Shown piece by piece: positions 16,705 to 25,273 of a stretch of 45,265 nucleotides of DNA (positions are counted from its first letter, which is position 1; every line of letters begins with the position of its first letter). Source of the stretch: Deltaproteobacteria bacterium (lineage in GTDB: Bacteria; Desulfobacterota; RBG-13-43-22); NCBI GenBank assembly GCA_016219225.1, contig JACRBX010000320.1, positions 1-45,265 of the forward strand, read 5' to 3'. The notes under the pieces are model-generated. The model was not told where the DNA came from, searched no databases, and worked only from the letters and a program-made list of their open reading frames with translations. A program made the translations under genes and the position numbers.

Positions 16705-17853
16705 TTATTTGTCCGGCGGTTCCAGGAGCTTCGGGTCATCAATGACCGAATGCCTGTGCCAGAGACCGTTCTTGACCACCTGGTTCTGAACGGCCTTTTT
16801 TACCTCTCCCAGACTGTTGAATGAGATCAGACCGGTGGAGGCCTTGATCCTGGTTTTGGAAATGGCCGCCCGGAGGGCTTGAGGGTCCGTAGAACCGGCA
16901 GCCTTCAAGGCCGAGGCCGCTACCATCACAGCCGTATGGGCCGAGGCCGCCACCATGTCGGCCTTGAACCCGGCCTTCTTTTCGAAGGCCTGGATGAAAT
17001 TCTTGGTCTCCGGTACATCCGAATCGCGATCCAACGAAGTGGTGATGATCACCCCTTCGGCCGCCTGGCCGGCTATCTCGATAAATTTTTGGGAATCATA
17101 GCCTTCCTGTCCGATGAGGGGGGCGGTCACCCCGGCGGCCCGCAGTTGACTGACCAAAGGTCCGGCCGTGAAGTAATAACCGGAGGCGTAAATAGCCTCG
17201 GGATTGTCCGCCTTGACTTTGGCGACCAGAGAACCGAACTGGCGGTCCTTCATGGAGTATTCATACTCATTGATGATCTTGATCCCGAACTGGCCGGCCG
17301 CTTCCTTGAAGCCGGCGGCCAGGGATTTCCCGAAGTCGTTTTGCAGGGTGATCATGACCACCCGCTTTTTGCCGAGGAGGTCACCGATCAGTTTGGCCCC
17401 GCCCCGTCCCTGGATCTCGCCCAGGAAGGAAGTGCGGAAGCAGTAATCTCCGGCCCTGGTGATATCCGGATGTATGGCATAGGCCGAGATATAGGGGATC
17501 TTGGCCTCCTGGAAGACAGTGGCCGCCGACCGGGTGGGGGCCGAGTAGCTCCCGGAAACGCCGATCACGACCTTGTCCTGGCCGATCAGTTTGTTGGCAA
17601 TAGTGATGGACAGTTCCTGCTTGGCCTGATCGTCGTAGACCACCAGCTTTAAAGGCCGGCCGTTGATCCCGCCGGTGGCGTTGACCTGTTCCACCGCCAA
17701 CTCGGCCCCGATGCTGGCCGACTTGCCGTCCGAAGCGGCAAAACCGGTCAGAGGGGCATGAAAACCGATCTTGATCGGGTCGGCAGCCCAGGCTGACAGG
17801 GTGAAAGCGATTAAACAACAGGTGCTCAACAAAATAAAAAATTTTCTACCCAT
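16705..17853 (-). CDS. livK: LIV-type periplasmic substrate-binding protein
   Basis: Periplasmic binding protein of peripla_BP_6 type, 382 residues from ATG 17851-17853, which has AAGGAGG upstream; ten upstream codons are disregarded. The signal peptide is MGRKFFILLSTCCLIAFTLS, cleaved after AWA. The mature start (DPIKIGFHAPLTGFAASDGK) and NATGGINGRPLKLVVYDDQA are typical. First gene of livKHMGF. The ligand is unknown: branched-chain amino acids are the default, but the operon lies just downstream of the hut genes on the same strand, so histidine or urocanate is possible. Confidence 0.9.
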   Translation of the reverse strand: MGRKFFILLSTCCLIAFTLSAWAADPIKIGFHAPLTGFAASDGKSASIGAELAVEQVNATGGINGRPLKLVVYDDQAKQELSITIANKLIGQDKVVIGVSGSYSAPTRSAATVFQEAKIPYISAYAIHPDITRAGDYCFRTSFLGEIQGRGGAKLIGDLLGKKRVVMITLQNDFGKSLAAGFKEAAGQFGIKIINEYEYSMKDRQFGSLVAKVKADNPEAIYASGYYFTAGPLVSQLRAAGVTAPLIGQEGYDSQKFIEIAGQAAEGVIITTSLDRDSDVPETKNFIQAFEKKAGFKADMVAASAHTAVMVAASALKAAGSTDPQALRAAISKTRIKASTGLISFNSLGEVKKAVQNQVVKNGLWHRHSVIDDPKLLEPPDK

Positions 17854-17946
17854 GATTAAACCTCCTTTTTTTGATTTCTTCAAAGTTGATAAGCATTTTT
17901 TGCCGATACATCGACAAAGTTTTATCGATCACGTGGCTAAATTTCT

Positions 17947-18050
17947 GTAGGGTGGGTGCAGCAAAGCGTAACCCACCAAAATATTTAAAACACAATAGAG
18001 ATAAAGACCTCATTAACCGGTGGGTTCCGCTATCACTCCACCCACCCTAC
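17947..18050. repeat. Paired GTAG-headed REP-like palindromes (BIME-like)
   Basis: The left unit begins GTAGGGTGGGTGCAGCAAAG and ends ACCCACC (17947-17977). The right unit is inverted and ends CCACCCACCCTAC at 18050. Each unit has a GTAG head and a GGTGGGT...ACCCACC stem, the layout of REP elements mobilised by RAYT transposases. A decayed single copy lies at 30151-30181 beside a RAYT relic. The surrounding gap 17854-18289 holds only this and the next repeat; no gene is seen there. Confidence 0.65.
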
Positions 18051-18076
18051 ATTTTGTTGATGACTATACAAAAACT

Positions 18077-18202
18077 CGTCATTCCCGTTTCCGTCCCGTA
18101 GGGTACTACACCCCGGAAGGCGCAGGCGGGATTCCAGACCATAGGCAACAAATTAATCCCGCCTTTGGGCGGGACTGGATTCCCGTTTTCACGGGAATGA
18201 CG
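18077..18202. repeat. CGTCATTCCCG-type palindromic repeat
   Basis: CGTCATTCCCGT at 18077-18088 is the exact reverse complement of ACGGGAATGACG at 18191-18202. Inside are two tight hairpins: TCCCGCC-tttg-GGCGGGA (18157-18174) and ATTCCCGT-tttc-ACGGGAAT (18179-18198). I know strings of the form CGTCATTCCCGC...GGAATCCAG as dispersed intergenic repeats of many bacteria. It may end hutI transcription. Confidence 0.65.
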
Positions 18203-18289
18203 GAAATGGGATCTTCCGGACTTTTTCCGATTCTCCCCATTCTGAATGCTGGCTCCTGGCTCCTGGATTCCAGAACTTCAAGCATTTCA

Positions 18290-19510
18290 TTACCGTCGTG
18301 CAATCACCACGCCGTCTTTGACAATCATCTTCACCGGGTTATATCCGAACCGATAGGCCAGTTCGGCCGGCTCGGCAATATCCCAGGCCGCAAAATCGGC
18401 CGTCTTTCCCGGTTCGAGGGTCCCCAAACGATCGGCCAGGCCCAGGGCCGCGGCCCCATTCCGGGTCACCCCGGCCAGGGCCTCTTCCGGGGTCAAACGA
18501 AATAAGGTACAGGCCATATTCACCATCAAAAGCAGGGACCCGCAAGGCGAGCTGCCGGGATTCGAGTCGCTGGCCACGGCCAGGGGTAGGCCGTGCTTCC
18601 TCAACAGGTCCACCGGCGGCCTTTGGGTCTCCCCCAGGAAATAAAAGGCCCCGGGCAATAAAACGGCCACGGTCCCGGCCTGGGCAATGGCCTCTACGCC
18701 TTTTTCATTCAGGTGTTCGAGGTGATCCACAGAAAGGGCCTTATACCTGGCGGCCAGCACAGATCCCCCCATATCGGAAAACTGTTCGGCATGGAGCTTC
18801 ACCGGCAGGTGATACGAGGCGGCGGCCTGAAAAATCCGTTCGGTCTGGGAAAGAGAAAAACCGATCCCTTCGCAAAAGGCGTCCACAGCGTCGGCCAACC
18901 CTTCCTCGACCAGGCGGGGGAGGGCCTTCTGACAGATGAAATCCACATAGTCATCAGCCCGGCCCTCGAATTCCGGCGGCAGGGCGTGGGCCCCCAAATA
19001 AGTGGTGAAGATACGGACCGGCTCTTCCCGGCCCAAGCGTCTGGCCACCCGAAGGAGGCGGCCTTCGCCTTCGAGGTCCAGACCGTATCCGGATTTGATC
19101 TCCAGGGTCGTCACCCCTTCGGCCATAAGGCTTCGCAAGCGGGGAAGGGATTGGTTATAGAGACTATTTTCATCGGCCTGCCGGGTAGCGGCAACAGTGG
19201 AACGGATGCCGCCGCCCTGGCGGGCGATCTCTTCATAGGTTGCCCCCTTAAGACGCAGTTCGAATTCCCCGGCCCGGCTGCCGCCATAGACTAAGTGGGT
19301 GTGGCAATCCACCAGACCGGGTGTAACCCAACATCCGCCAAGGTCATGAATCTCAGCCGCCGCATCCTCTGCCCCGGCCGGAAGATCCGATCGTTTTCCC
19401 ACCCAACTGATCCGATCCCCGGTTACAATAAGAGCGCCATCCTTGATAGCCCCATAAGGTCCAATGGGTGACATAGTCGCCAGGTTGGCATTTAAAAAAA
19501 GTGCGTCCAT
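18290..19510 (-). CDS. hutI: Imidazolonepropionase
   Basis: Hydrolyses 4-imidazolone-5-propanoate to N-formimino-L-glutamate, third step of histidine breakdown. 406 residues, full length. Amidohydrolase metal motif HTH in [15 protein letters not shown] (about 71-82), then [26 protein letters not shown] and the metal-binding aspartate in ASDSNPGS. The product feeds the formiminotransferase encoded upstream. Within the hut cluster it is separated from that gene by a methyltransferase and repeats. Confidence 0.96.
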   Translation of the reverse strand: MDALFLNANLATMSPIGPYGAIKDGALIVTGDRISWVGKRSDLPAGAEDAAAEIHDLGGCWVTPGLVDCHTHLVYGGSRAGEFELRLKGATYEEIARQGGGIRSTVAATRQADENSLYNQSLPRLRSLMAEGVTTLEIKSGYGLDLEGEGRLLRVARRLGREEPVRIFTTYLGAHALPPEFEGRADDYVDFICQKALPRLVEEGLADAVDAFCEGIGFSLSQTERIFQAAASYHLPVKLHAEQFSDMGGSVLAARYKALSVDHLEHLNEKGVEAIAQAGTVAVLLPGAFYFLGETQRPPVDLLRKHGLPLAVASDSNPGSSPCGSLLLMVNMACTLFRLTPEEALAGVTRNGAAALGLADRLGTLEPGKTADFAAWDIAEPAELAYRFGYNPVKMIVKDGVVIARR

Positions 19511-19525
19511 GTGCGTCCGAAAAAA

Positions 19526-19590
19526 GGTTTAGGGTTCAAGGTTCAAGGTCCGGAAAATCAAGTTGAGAGTTTAGGGTTCGGAGTAAACCA
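19526..19590. repeat. AAGGTT/TTCGGAG dispersed repeat upstream of hutI
   Basis: aaggtttagggttcaaggttcaaggt is followed by gagagtttagggttcggagtaaacc. It shares its two halves with the repeats at 4805-4880 and 160-215. Non-coding. Confidence 0.4.
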
Positions 19591-19650
19591 TTTTCAAGCT
19601 TCGTGGTGCCCCTTGAGAGGGATGAAGGTTGATTTCGAACATGCAAATAA

Positions 19651-19713
19651 TTTCGAATCATGAGGGATTTATTTTTACCTTACTTCGACATTCATTATTC
19701 GATATTCGATATT
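19651..19713 (-). repeat. ~64-bp repeat, copy A (left flank of methyltransferase)
   Basis: Read on the minus strand this starts AATATCGAATATCGAATAAT and continues through AAATCCC and TCATGATTCGAA. It matches copy B (20493-20556, plus strand) at about 55 of 64 positions with one gap. The two copies are inverted relative to each other and flank the methyltransferase gene. Confidence 0.7.
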
Positions 19714-19728
19714 TTCCATTGTCCGTCG

Positions 19729-20409
19729 TTAGGGCCTGGGGGACATCTCGCAAAAAAGACTGGAGCCGTCCACTTCGGTGATCCCGGGTTCCAGCCCCAA
19801 GGAACGGGCCAGATCGATAAAATCCTTTGGTCCGAAAGTCGAAGCCTTAAAACCATCCCGGCACATAATCACCCCGTTGCCGGTCCGCTCCTCATCGATC
19901 TCGCCGAGCAGCCCCTCATGGGCCTGGGCCCGGAACCAATCCAGCCGTTCGGACCAGAAGGCTCCGGCGTAGCTGGAAAAAAGCACCGATCCTCCCTGGC
20001 GAGTGACCCGCAATCCCTCTTGCATCAAGGCCAAGGGGTTGCCCTTAAAGGCCGATATCCCGTTCTGGATGCAGACCACCAGGTCGAAGAAACCTGTGCG
20101 AAACCCAAGGTGAAAGGCGTCCATGGCCGCCACTCCAAAAGGCGGATGGCCCTGGTAGTTTTCAAGACACAGGGCCAGGCTGGCTCGGGAAGTATCAATA
20201 CCGAAGACCCGTTGGGATTTCGTGCTCAATCGTTCCAGGACGCGGCCATACCCGCAGCCCAGCTCGAGCACACAATCGCCAGGGCCTACCCGGCTCAATA
20301 TAAAATCGATCTCGGCCTGAAGATATTGCCGCACCCGGGGCGAAGCGATTTCATAGACCCGCCTGAGTCTTTCGGCCGAGAGCTTTTCCTGATAATAGGC
20401 CCAGGCCAT
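19729..20409 (-). CDS. Class I SAM-dependent methyltransferase
   Basis: 226 residues from ATG 20407-20409; a GTG four codons earlier is possible but has AAAGG directly against it. The SAM-binding motif I is VLELGCGYGRVLERL, followed by an acidic residue ending strand 2 (VFGIDTS), motif II AMDAFHLGF with FFDLVVCIQNG, and a post-motif RVTRQGGSVLFSS. The substrate is unknown. It is cytoplasmic, with no membrane segments. It interrupts the hut gene order between the cyclodeaminase and hutI and is flanked by inverted copies of a 64-bp repeat, so it may be an insertion rather than a hut enzyme. Confidence 0.8.
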   Translation of the reverse strand: MAWAYYQEKLSAERLRRVYEIASPRVRQYLQAEIDFILSRVGPGDCVLELGCGYGRVLERLSTKSQRVFGIDTSRASLALCLENYQGHPPFGVAAMDAFHLGFRTGFFDLVVCIQNGISAFKGNPLALMQEGLRVTRQGGSVLFSSYAGAFWSERLDWFRAQAHEGLLGEIDEERTGNGVIMCRDGFKASTFGPKDFIDLARSLGLEPGITEVDGSSLFCEMSPRP

Positions 20410-20492
20410 CCGCGGAATCACCCTTTCTTTCAGCTTTCTGCTAATTCCTCATGCCCGTTGGAGCAACACGGACAAGAAAAATTCGAATGTCG

Positions 20493-20556
20493 AATGCCGA
20501 ATGTCGAATAATGAATATCGAAGGAAGGCAAAAACAAATCCCTTCATGATTCGAAG
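20493..20556 (+). repeat. ~64-bp repeat, copy B (right flank of methyltransferase)
   Basis: Starts AATGCCGAATGTCGAATAAT and ends CCCTTCATGATTCGAAG. Additional TCGAAT/CGATATTCGATATTC units extend it on both sides (20481-20573). It ends just before the cyclodeaminase stop. See copy A for the comparison. Confidence 0.7.
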
Positions 20557-20578
20557 TTCGATATTCGATATTCTTTTT

Positions 20579-21208
20579 TTAAGCCAGCTTTTCCTCTACA
20601 ACTCCTTCCAACTTCATGACTTCTTTTAGTATCCGCTGCAAGGTCCTTTCGGTCTCGGCCAGGAGTTTCATGGCTTGTGATTGATCTTTCAGTCCCTTGG
20701 CGTTAATCCGCACATTATAGGCGGCACCGAAGGCCCCTGCCCGGACCAGTTGTATGGCCACGCCGGCATCAGTCAGACAATTGGGATTGCCAAGCTCCAG
20801 GGCCTGACGGGCCAATTCCGGCAATGGAGATAAAGTCTTTAAGGTTTTCAGAGGGACTTGGGCCGCCCCATAGATGGCCGCCTGGATGGCCGTGAGCCTC
20901 TTGGCCTGTTGTTCCTTGTTCTCTTTCGGCAGCCGGTAAGCCTCCGTAACCCGGTTATAGGCCTCGGTATCGGCATCCACCAATCGAAGGAGTTCGGTCG
21001 CTATGGCCTCGGCCTCATCCCTTACTTTGGCCATGGCCGGCCAGGCCTTTTCCTGATTTTTACGGCCTACGGTCAGGTTCCCGACCATGGCGCACAAGGC
21101 AGCGGCCAAGGCTCCGGCCAGAGCGGCCACACTTCCGCCTCCGGGTGCCGGTTTCTCACTGGCCAACTCCTGAACAAAATCCCGGATGGACAATTCACCC
21201 AGGCTCAT
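20579..21208 (-). CDS. Formimidoyltetrahydrofolate cyclodeaminase
   Basis: Converts 5-formimino-THF to 5,10-methenyl-THF and ammonia. 209 residues, the single-domain (FchA/FTCD-C) form. The motifs LASEKPAPGGGSVAALAGAL (about 14-33) and the long helical bundle are typical. ATG 21206-21208 overlaps the formiminotransferase stop as ATGA. The one-carbon unit from histidine thus enters the folate pool. Confidence 0.93.
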   Translation of the reverse strand: MSLGELSIRDFVQELASEKPAPGGGSVAALAGALAAALCAMVGNLTVGRKNQEKAWPAMAKVRDEAEAIATELLRLVDADTEAYNRVTEAYRLPKENKEQQAKRLTAIQAAIYGAAQVPLKTLKTLSPLPELARQALELGNPNCLTDAGVAIQLVRAGAFGAAYNVRINAKGLKDQSQAMKLLAETERTLQRILKEVMKLEGVVEEKLA

Positions 21209-22143
21209 AAGGTTTCCTTTCCCGTCTTTCCCTCGTCTTCCTCCATCTCCAGCAAGCGCAGTTCCACCACCTGGTTGGGGTCGAAGCCGCTGAGTTGCAG
21301 ATAATAGGCCGCGCTGTCCAGCAAAGCCGCGGCCGGCATCATCCCGTCGACCTCGGTTTCAACCAGATTGACCCCCCAGCGGCGGGCCTCCATACGGATC
21401 AGTTCCACCACCCGGTAAAGGGCGTTCTTTTCGAAATCAACGATGTTCAAAGAGACCTGAACCAGACCCCGGTCCTTAAGGGCCAGTCCGATCCCTTTGA
21501 CATGACAAAGGCCGCCGGAGGAGGCCCGCACGGCCCTGGCGATTTTCCGGGCCACTTCGATATCAGTGGTGCCCAGGTTGACGTTGAAGGCGATCAAAAA
21601 CTTGCGGGCCCCGATGACCGTGGCTCCGGCCGTGGGATGCAGTCTCGGTTCCCCCACATCGGGTCGGCGGGCCGGATCGGCAACGGCGGTTTTGAGTCCC
21701 TCATACTGGCCCTGGCGGATCCTTTCCAACTGGCGGCGTTCCGGCCTGATGGCCGCCTCCTCGTAAAAATAAACCGGGATGCCGGTTTCCTGATAATACC
21801 TCTCCCCGAAATCGCGGGCCAGGGTTATGCAGTCCTCCATGGTGATATTTCTGAGGGGCACAAAGGGGATTACATCCACGGCGCCGATGCGGGGATGACC
21901 GCCCTGGTGGGTCTCCAAATCGATCCGTTCCACGGCGATTTTAGCCGCTTCGATTAAGGCCTCCTGGATCGGTTCGGGCTGGCCAACCAGAGTAACCACC
22001 AGGCGGTTATGGTCCGGGTCGGCCCGGTGGTCGAAAAGGGAACAACCCCGGCGATTTCGAAAGGGGGCCACCAGGGCCTCGATCACTTCATGGCGGCGGC
22101 CTTCGCTGAAATTGGGGACACATTCGATAAGCGGACCGGACAT
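21205..22143 (-). CDS. Glutamate formimidoyltransferase
   Basis: Transfers the formimino group of N-formimino-L-glutamate to THF, releasing glutamate. 312 residues. Opening motif LIECVPNFSEGRRHEVIEAL and later HPRIGAVDVIPFVPL are diagnostic, as is FLIAFNVNLGTTDIEVA. In animals the two FTCD activities are fused; here they are separate but translationally coupled genes. GGAGG lies upstream of the ATG, 13 bases after hutU. Confidence 0.95.
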   Translation of the reverse strand: MSGPLIECVPNFSEGRRHEVIEALVAPFRNRRGCSLFDHRADPDHNRLVVTLVGQPEPIQEALIEAAKIAVERIDLETHQGGHPRIGAVDVIPFVPLRNITMEDCITLARDFGERYYQETGIPVYFYEEAAIRPERRQLERIRQGQYEGLKTAVADPARRPDVGEPRLHPTAGATVIGARKFLIAFNVNLGTTDIEVARKIARAVRASSGGLCHVKGIGLALKDRGLVQVSLNIVDFEKNALYRVVELIRMEARRWGVNLVETEVDGMMPAAALLDSAAYYLQLSGFDPNQVVELRLLEMEEDEGKTGKETL

Positions 22144-22155
22144 GGGGGTGGCCTC

Positions 22156-23868
22156 CTAAGGGAAGAGATTGAGCATGGGGATCTTTACCCCCCGTTCGGC
22201 GGCCACCTCGACGGCCCGGGGGTAACCGGCGTCGGCGTGGCGGATGATGCCCGTTCCCGGATCATTGCGCAGGACGGTGGTCACCCGGAGTTCGGCCTCG
22301 GGTGTGCCGTCGGCTACGGTCACCTGGCCGGCATGCAGGGCATAGCCGATGCCCACCCCGCCACCGTCATGGAAGGAAACCCAACTCGCCCCTGAGGCCA
22401 CGTTGACCATGCAATTGAGGATGGCCCAATCAGCCACGGTATCCGAGCCGTCCCGCATGGCTTCGGTCTCCCGGAAGGGGGAGGCCACGGAGCCACAATC
22501 CAGATGGTCCCGGCCGATGACCAGCGGGGCCTTGACCGCGCCGGAGCGGACCAGGTCATTGAAGATTTTGCCGGCTCGGTCCCGTTCCCCGTAGCCCAGC
22601 CAGCAGATGCGGGCTGGAAGCCCCATGTGGGCCACCTTCTCGCCGGCCAGCGTCAGCCAGCGGACCATCCGCTTTTTTTCAGGGAAGGCCTCGATCAAGG
22701 CCCGGTCGGTGACGGCGATGTCCTGGGGGTCGCCTGAAAGGGCCGCCCAGCGGAAGGGCCCCTCCCCTTCACAGAACAGGGGCCGCACGTAAGCCGGAAC
22801 AAACCCCGGGTAGTCCATGGCATTAGACACCCCGCGTTTCAGGGCCTGCCCCCGCAGGTTGTTGCCGTAGTCAAAGGCAATGGCCCCCCGGGCCTTCATA
22901 TCGAGAATGGCCCGGCAGTGAACGGCCATAGAATCCATGGCCAGTTCGACATACTTTTTGGGGTCATCCTTCCGCAGCCGGAAGGCTTCTTTGTACGGGA
23001 TGCCGTGAGGTACGTAGCCGTTCAATTCATCGTGAGCCGAGGTCTGGTCGGTGACTACGTCGGGGATGAATCCGATTTCAACCATCTTTGGCAGGACTTC
23101 GGCAGCATTTCCCAAAAGGCCGATGGATTTGGGGACCTTGGCCTGGGCCGCTTCCCGGGCCATTTTTATGGCCTCATCCAGGTCCTCGGTCATAACATCT
23201 AAATAACGGGTATCCAAGCGGCGCTGGATCCGGGCCCGGTCCACCTCGACAATCAAGGCCACGCCTTCATTCATGGTCACGGACAGCGGCTGGGCCCCGC
23301 CCATGCCGCCTAATCCGGCGGTGACCACGATCTTTCCCTTAAGGGAAGCCTGGTAATTCAGATCGGCCAGGGCGGCAAAGGTTTCATAGGTGCCCTGCAG
23401 GATCCCCTGGGTGCCGATGTAAATCCAGGAACCGGCGGTCATCTGACCGAACATGATCAGGCCTTTCCGGTCCAGCTCGTGGAAATGGTCCCAGTTGGCC
23501 CAATGGGGCACGATGTTGGCATTGGCGATGAGCACCCGGGGGCAGTGGACGTGGGTTTTGAGGATGCCCACCGGTTTGCCCGATCCGACCAGCAGGGTCT
23601 CGTCATTTTCCAGCACGAGCAGGGAGCGGACCAGGGCATCGAAGCAAGGCCAGTTGCGGGCGGCCTTGCCGTACCCGCCGTAGACGATGAGTTCATCGGG
23701 TTTTTCCCCGGTTTGGGGGTCCAGGTTGTTGCAGAGCATGCGCAGGGCCGCTTCTTGTTGCCATCCCTTGCAATGAAGCTCCAGACCCCGGGGGGCCTTT
23801 ACCGGCCGGGGTTGGCCGAGGCCGATCTGTAATTCCTTAAGCAGTCTTTCTTGGGCCTGAGTTCCCAT
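22156..23868 (-). CDS. hutU: Urocanate hydratase
   Basis: Hydrates urocanate to imidazolonepropionate using tightly bound NAD+. 570 residues, full length. Seen motifs: [14 protein letters not shown], the NAD loop [12 protein letters not shown] (186-197), YGNNLRGQA, and a cysteine in [13 protein letters not shown] near 410 where the family has its active cysteine. ATG 23866-23868 has GGGAGGT six bases upstream. First gene of the minus-strand hut operon, divergent from the GntR regulator. Confidence 0.97.
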   Translation of the reverse strand: MGTQAQERLLKELQIGLGQPRPVKAPRGLELHCKGWQQEAALRMLCNNLDPQTGEKPDELIVYGGYGKAARNWPCFDALVRSLLVLENDETLLVGSGKPVGILKTHVHCPRVLIANANIVPHWANWDHFHELDRKGLIMFGQMTAGSWIYIGTQGILQGTYETFAALADLNYQASLKGKIVVTAGLGGMGGAQPLSVTMNEGVALIVEVDRARIQRRLDTRYLDVMTEDLDEAIKMAREAAQAKVPKSIGLLGNAAEVLPKMVEIGFIPDVVTDQTSAHDELNGYVPHGIPYKEAFRLRKDDPKKYVELAMDSMAVHCRAILDMKARGAIAFDYGNNLRGQALKRGVSNAMDYPGFVPAYVRPLFCEGEGPFRWAALSGDPQDIAVTDRALIEAFPEKKRMVRWLTLAGEKVAHMGLPARICWLGYGERDRAGKIFNDLVRSGAVKAPLVIGRDHLDCGSVASPFRETEAMRDGSDTVADWAILNCMVNVASGASWVSFHDGGGVGIGYALHAGQVTVADGTPEAELRVTTVLRNDPGTGIIRHADAGYPRAVEVAAERGVKIPMLNLFP

Positions 23869-23950
23869 GGTCTGACCTCCCGATGGAGCGAATAGCCGTC
23901 AGCCTGCAGCCATTTTCAGAGTTTTTCCTAAAAGCTGAAAGCTAATCGCT

Positions 23951-23979
23951 CTCATCCGGAATTGTTTTCTCCGGATGAG
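23951..23979. promoter_or_regulatory. Hairpin-forming inverted repeat in the hutU leader
   Basis: CTCATCCGGA (23951-23960) and TCCGGATGAG (23970-23979) form a perfect 10-bp stem with a 9-base loop. There is no T-run on either side, so it is not a simple terminator. It may be an operator or an RNA structure in the hutU leader. Confidence 0.4.
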
Positions 23980-23991
23980 AATATTTTCAAA

Positions 23992-24019
23992 TTGACATTC
24001 ATCTATACATGTATATACT
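23992..24019 (+). promoter_or_regulatory. Candidate hutC promoter with internal operator palindrome
   Basis: TTGACA (23992-23997), 16 bases, then TATACT (24014-24019). The spacer holds the perfect 12-bp palindrome TATACATGTATA (24004-24015). GntR/HutC-family operators are short palindromes rich in GTATA/TATAC, so this is a good candidate for autoregulation and for control of the divergent hutU operon. Confidence 0.5.
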
Positions 24020-24098
24020 TCTATAACCGAAAAATCTCCGGTCTGTCAAATGAAAAGAGGACAGGAACCGAGGCTAAAAAAGAAAGCGGGTTTGAGCT

Positions 24099-24920
24099 AT
24101 GTCCCAAAGATCTTCCATAACCCACCCCAAGGCAAATTATCGGCTATTCACCCAGGGCTCCGCGGGGGCGAAGAGAGAAGACCAGGCCCTTGGGCCGCAC
24201 CCCCACTATCTTCGGGTAAAAAATTTCATCATCGACCATATCCGAAGCGGCCAATGGGGGGCGGAAACCAGGATCCCCTCGGAAAAAGAATTGGGAGAAC
24301 ATTTTCATATTTCCCGGATGACCGTCAACCGGGCCATCAGGGAACTGATGGCCGAAGGATTCGTCACCCGGCTTCAAGGGGTGGGCACCTTTGTGGCCAG
24401 GCGAAAACCTCAAGGGGCCTTGTTGGAGATTAAAAGTATTGCCGATGAGATCGCAGAAGGGGGAGGCCGGCACACCAGTCGGGTGCTGCTTTTGGCCCAG
24501 GAGACCGCTTCCAGTGAACTGGCCCGGGAGATGGGGCTGATCGAGGGGGCCGGGGTTTTCCATTCCATTATTGTCCATATAGACAACGGCCTGCCGGTGC
24601 AACTTTCCAACCGCTATGTCAACCCGGCCGTTGCCCCGGAATTTCTCCAACAGGACTTCACCACCATGACCCCCAGCGAATACCTGCTGCGGGTGGCCCC
24701 CTTGGAGGAGGCCGAACAGGTGGTCGAGGCGGCCATGCCCGATGCCTTCACCCGAAAGGCCCTGAAGATTCGGGCCGGGGAGCCTTGCCTGGTGCTTTAC
24801 CGCCGCACCTGGTCTTTTGGGAAGGTGGCTACCCGGAGCCGTCTGATCTATCCCGGCTCCCGCTTTCGCCTGGGGGGCCGTTTCAATGCCTCTTTCAGCG
24901 TCCATCCGACCCTGGCCTGA
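24099..24920 (+). CDS. hutC: GntR-family regulator, HutC subfamily (histidine utilization repressor)
   Basis: 273 residues. After an unusual 35-residue N-terminal extension the winged helix begins PHYLRVKNFIIDHIRSGQWG, with RIPSEKELGEHFHISRMTVN as the recognition helix region (about 58-77). The UTRA ligand domain follows (from about 105). In HutC proteins urocanate is the inducer. Family members usually end near GGRF; here NASFSVHPTLA is added. An ATG nearer PHYLRV is not available, so the true start may be a later alternative codon. A near copy of the last 21 bases and of the following downstream DNA lies at 28452. Confidence 0.88.
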   Translation: MSQRSSITHPKANYRLFTQGSAGAKREDQALGPHPHYLRVKNFIIDHIRSGQWGAETRIPSEKELGEHFHISRMTVNRAIRELMAEGFVTRLQGVGTFVARRKPQGALLEIKSIADEIAEGGGRHTSRVLLLAQETASSELAREMGLIEGAGVFHSIIVHIDNGLPVQLSNRYVNPAVAPEFLQQDFTTMTPSEYLLRVAPLEEAEQVVEAAMPDAFTRKALKIRAGEPCLVLYRRTWSFGKVATRSRLIYPGSRFRLGGRFNASFSVHPTLA

Positions 24921-24948
24921 TCGCCGGTGGCCCGATGGAGTGCGATTC
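24900..24948. repeat. Direct repeat, copy 1 (hutC 3' end)
   Basis: Starts GTCCATCCGACC, contains the hutC stop, and ends GATGGAGTGCGATTC. It is identical to 28452-28500 at 46 of 49 positions. The three differences fall in the last two sense codons (CTG GCC versus ATC GTC). Weaker similarity goes on for about nine more bases. Confidence 0.85.
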
Positions 24949-25017
24949 GGGAACGAGACATGCCAATCGACGGCCTTCCCCTTTCCTTAAAAAAATGACT
25001 GCTTTTCTTCACTTTTT

Positions 25018-25221
25018 ATGTTTCGGCAAGAGTTAAGTCGGATTGATAGCATCCCCATTTTCTTTTTGACGAAGTCCCCGAATATAAAAATTGGAATTCA
25101 GAACGAATATGTTTCTAAAAGCGATAACGATTTTTCTAAAAGCGATCAATTTAAAAACATCGTATCTGAATCAATAATAGAATATCGGAGTGGTAAAACT
25201 GAAGATATGGATATATTATAA
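25018..25221 (+). CDS. Hypothetical small AT-rich frame
   Basis: A 67-residue frame (MFRQELSRIDSIPIFF..., serine/asparagine/lysine-rich) in a strongly AT-rich patch unlike the hutC gene beside it. No known motif is seen and no clear ribosome site. The gap 24921-25273 otherwise holds only the direct repeat at its left edge. It may be a remnant of transferred DNA. Confidence 0.2.
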   Translation: MFRQELSRIDSIPIFFLTKSPNIKIGIQNEYVSKSDNDFSKSDQFKNIVSESIIEYRSGKTEDMDIL

Positions 25222-25273
25222 CTTTGGATTCGAAAAGGACAAAGGCTTTTAAGGAGCTGTTTAACCGGGTAAG

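Noticed and set aside
16879-17652. 257-codon plus-strand frame opposite livK
   Set aside because: Shadow of livK, with no domain text.
19660-20511. 283-codon plus-strand frame across the methyltransferase gene
   Set aside because: The minus strand carries the SAM-binding motif; the plus frame is proline/glycine-rich and starts in repeat DNA.
24144-24905. 253-codon open frame on the minus strand opposite hutC
   Set aside because: Mirror frame of a clear GntR gene; glycine/proline-rich, no motif, no ribosome site.
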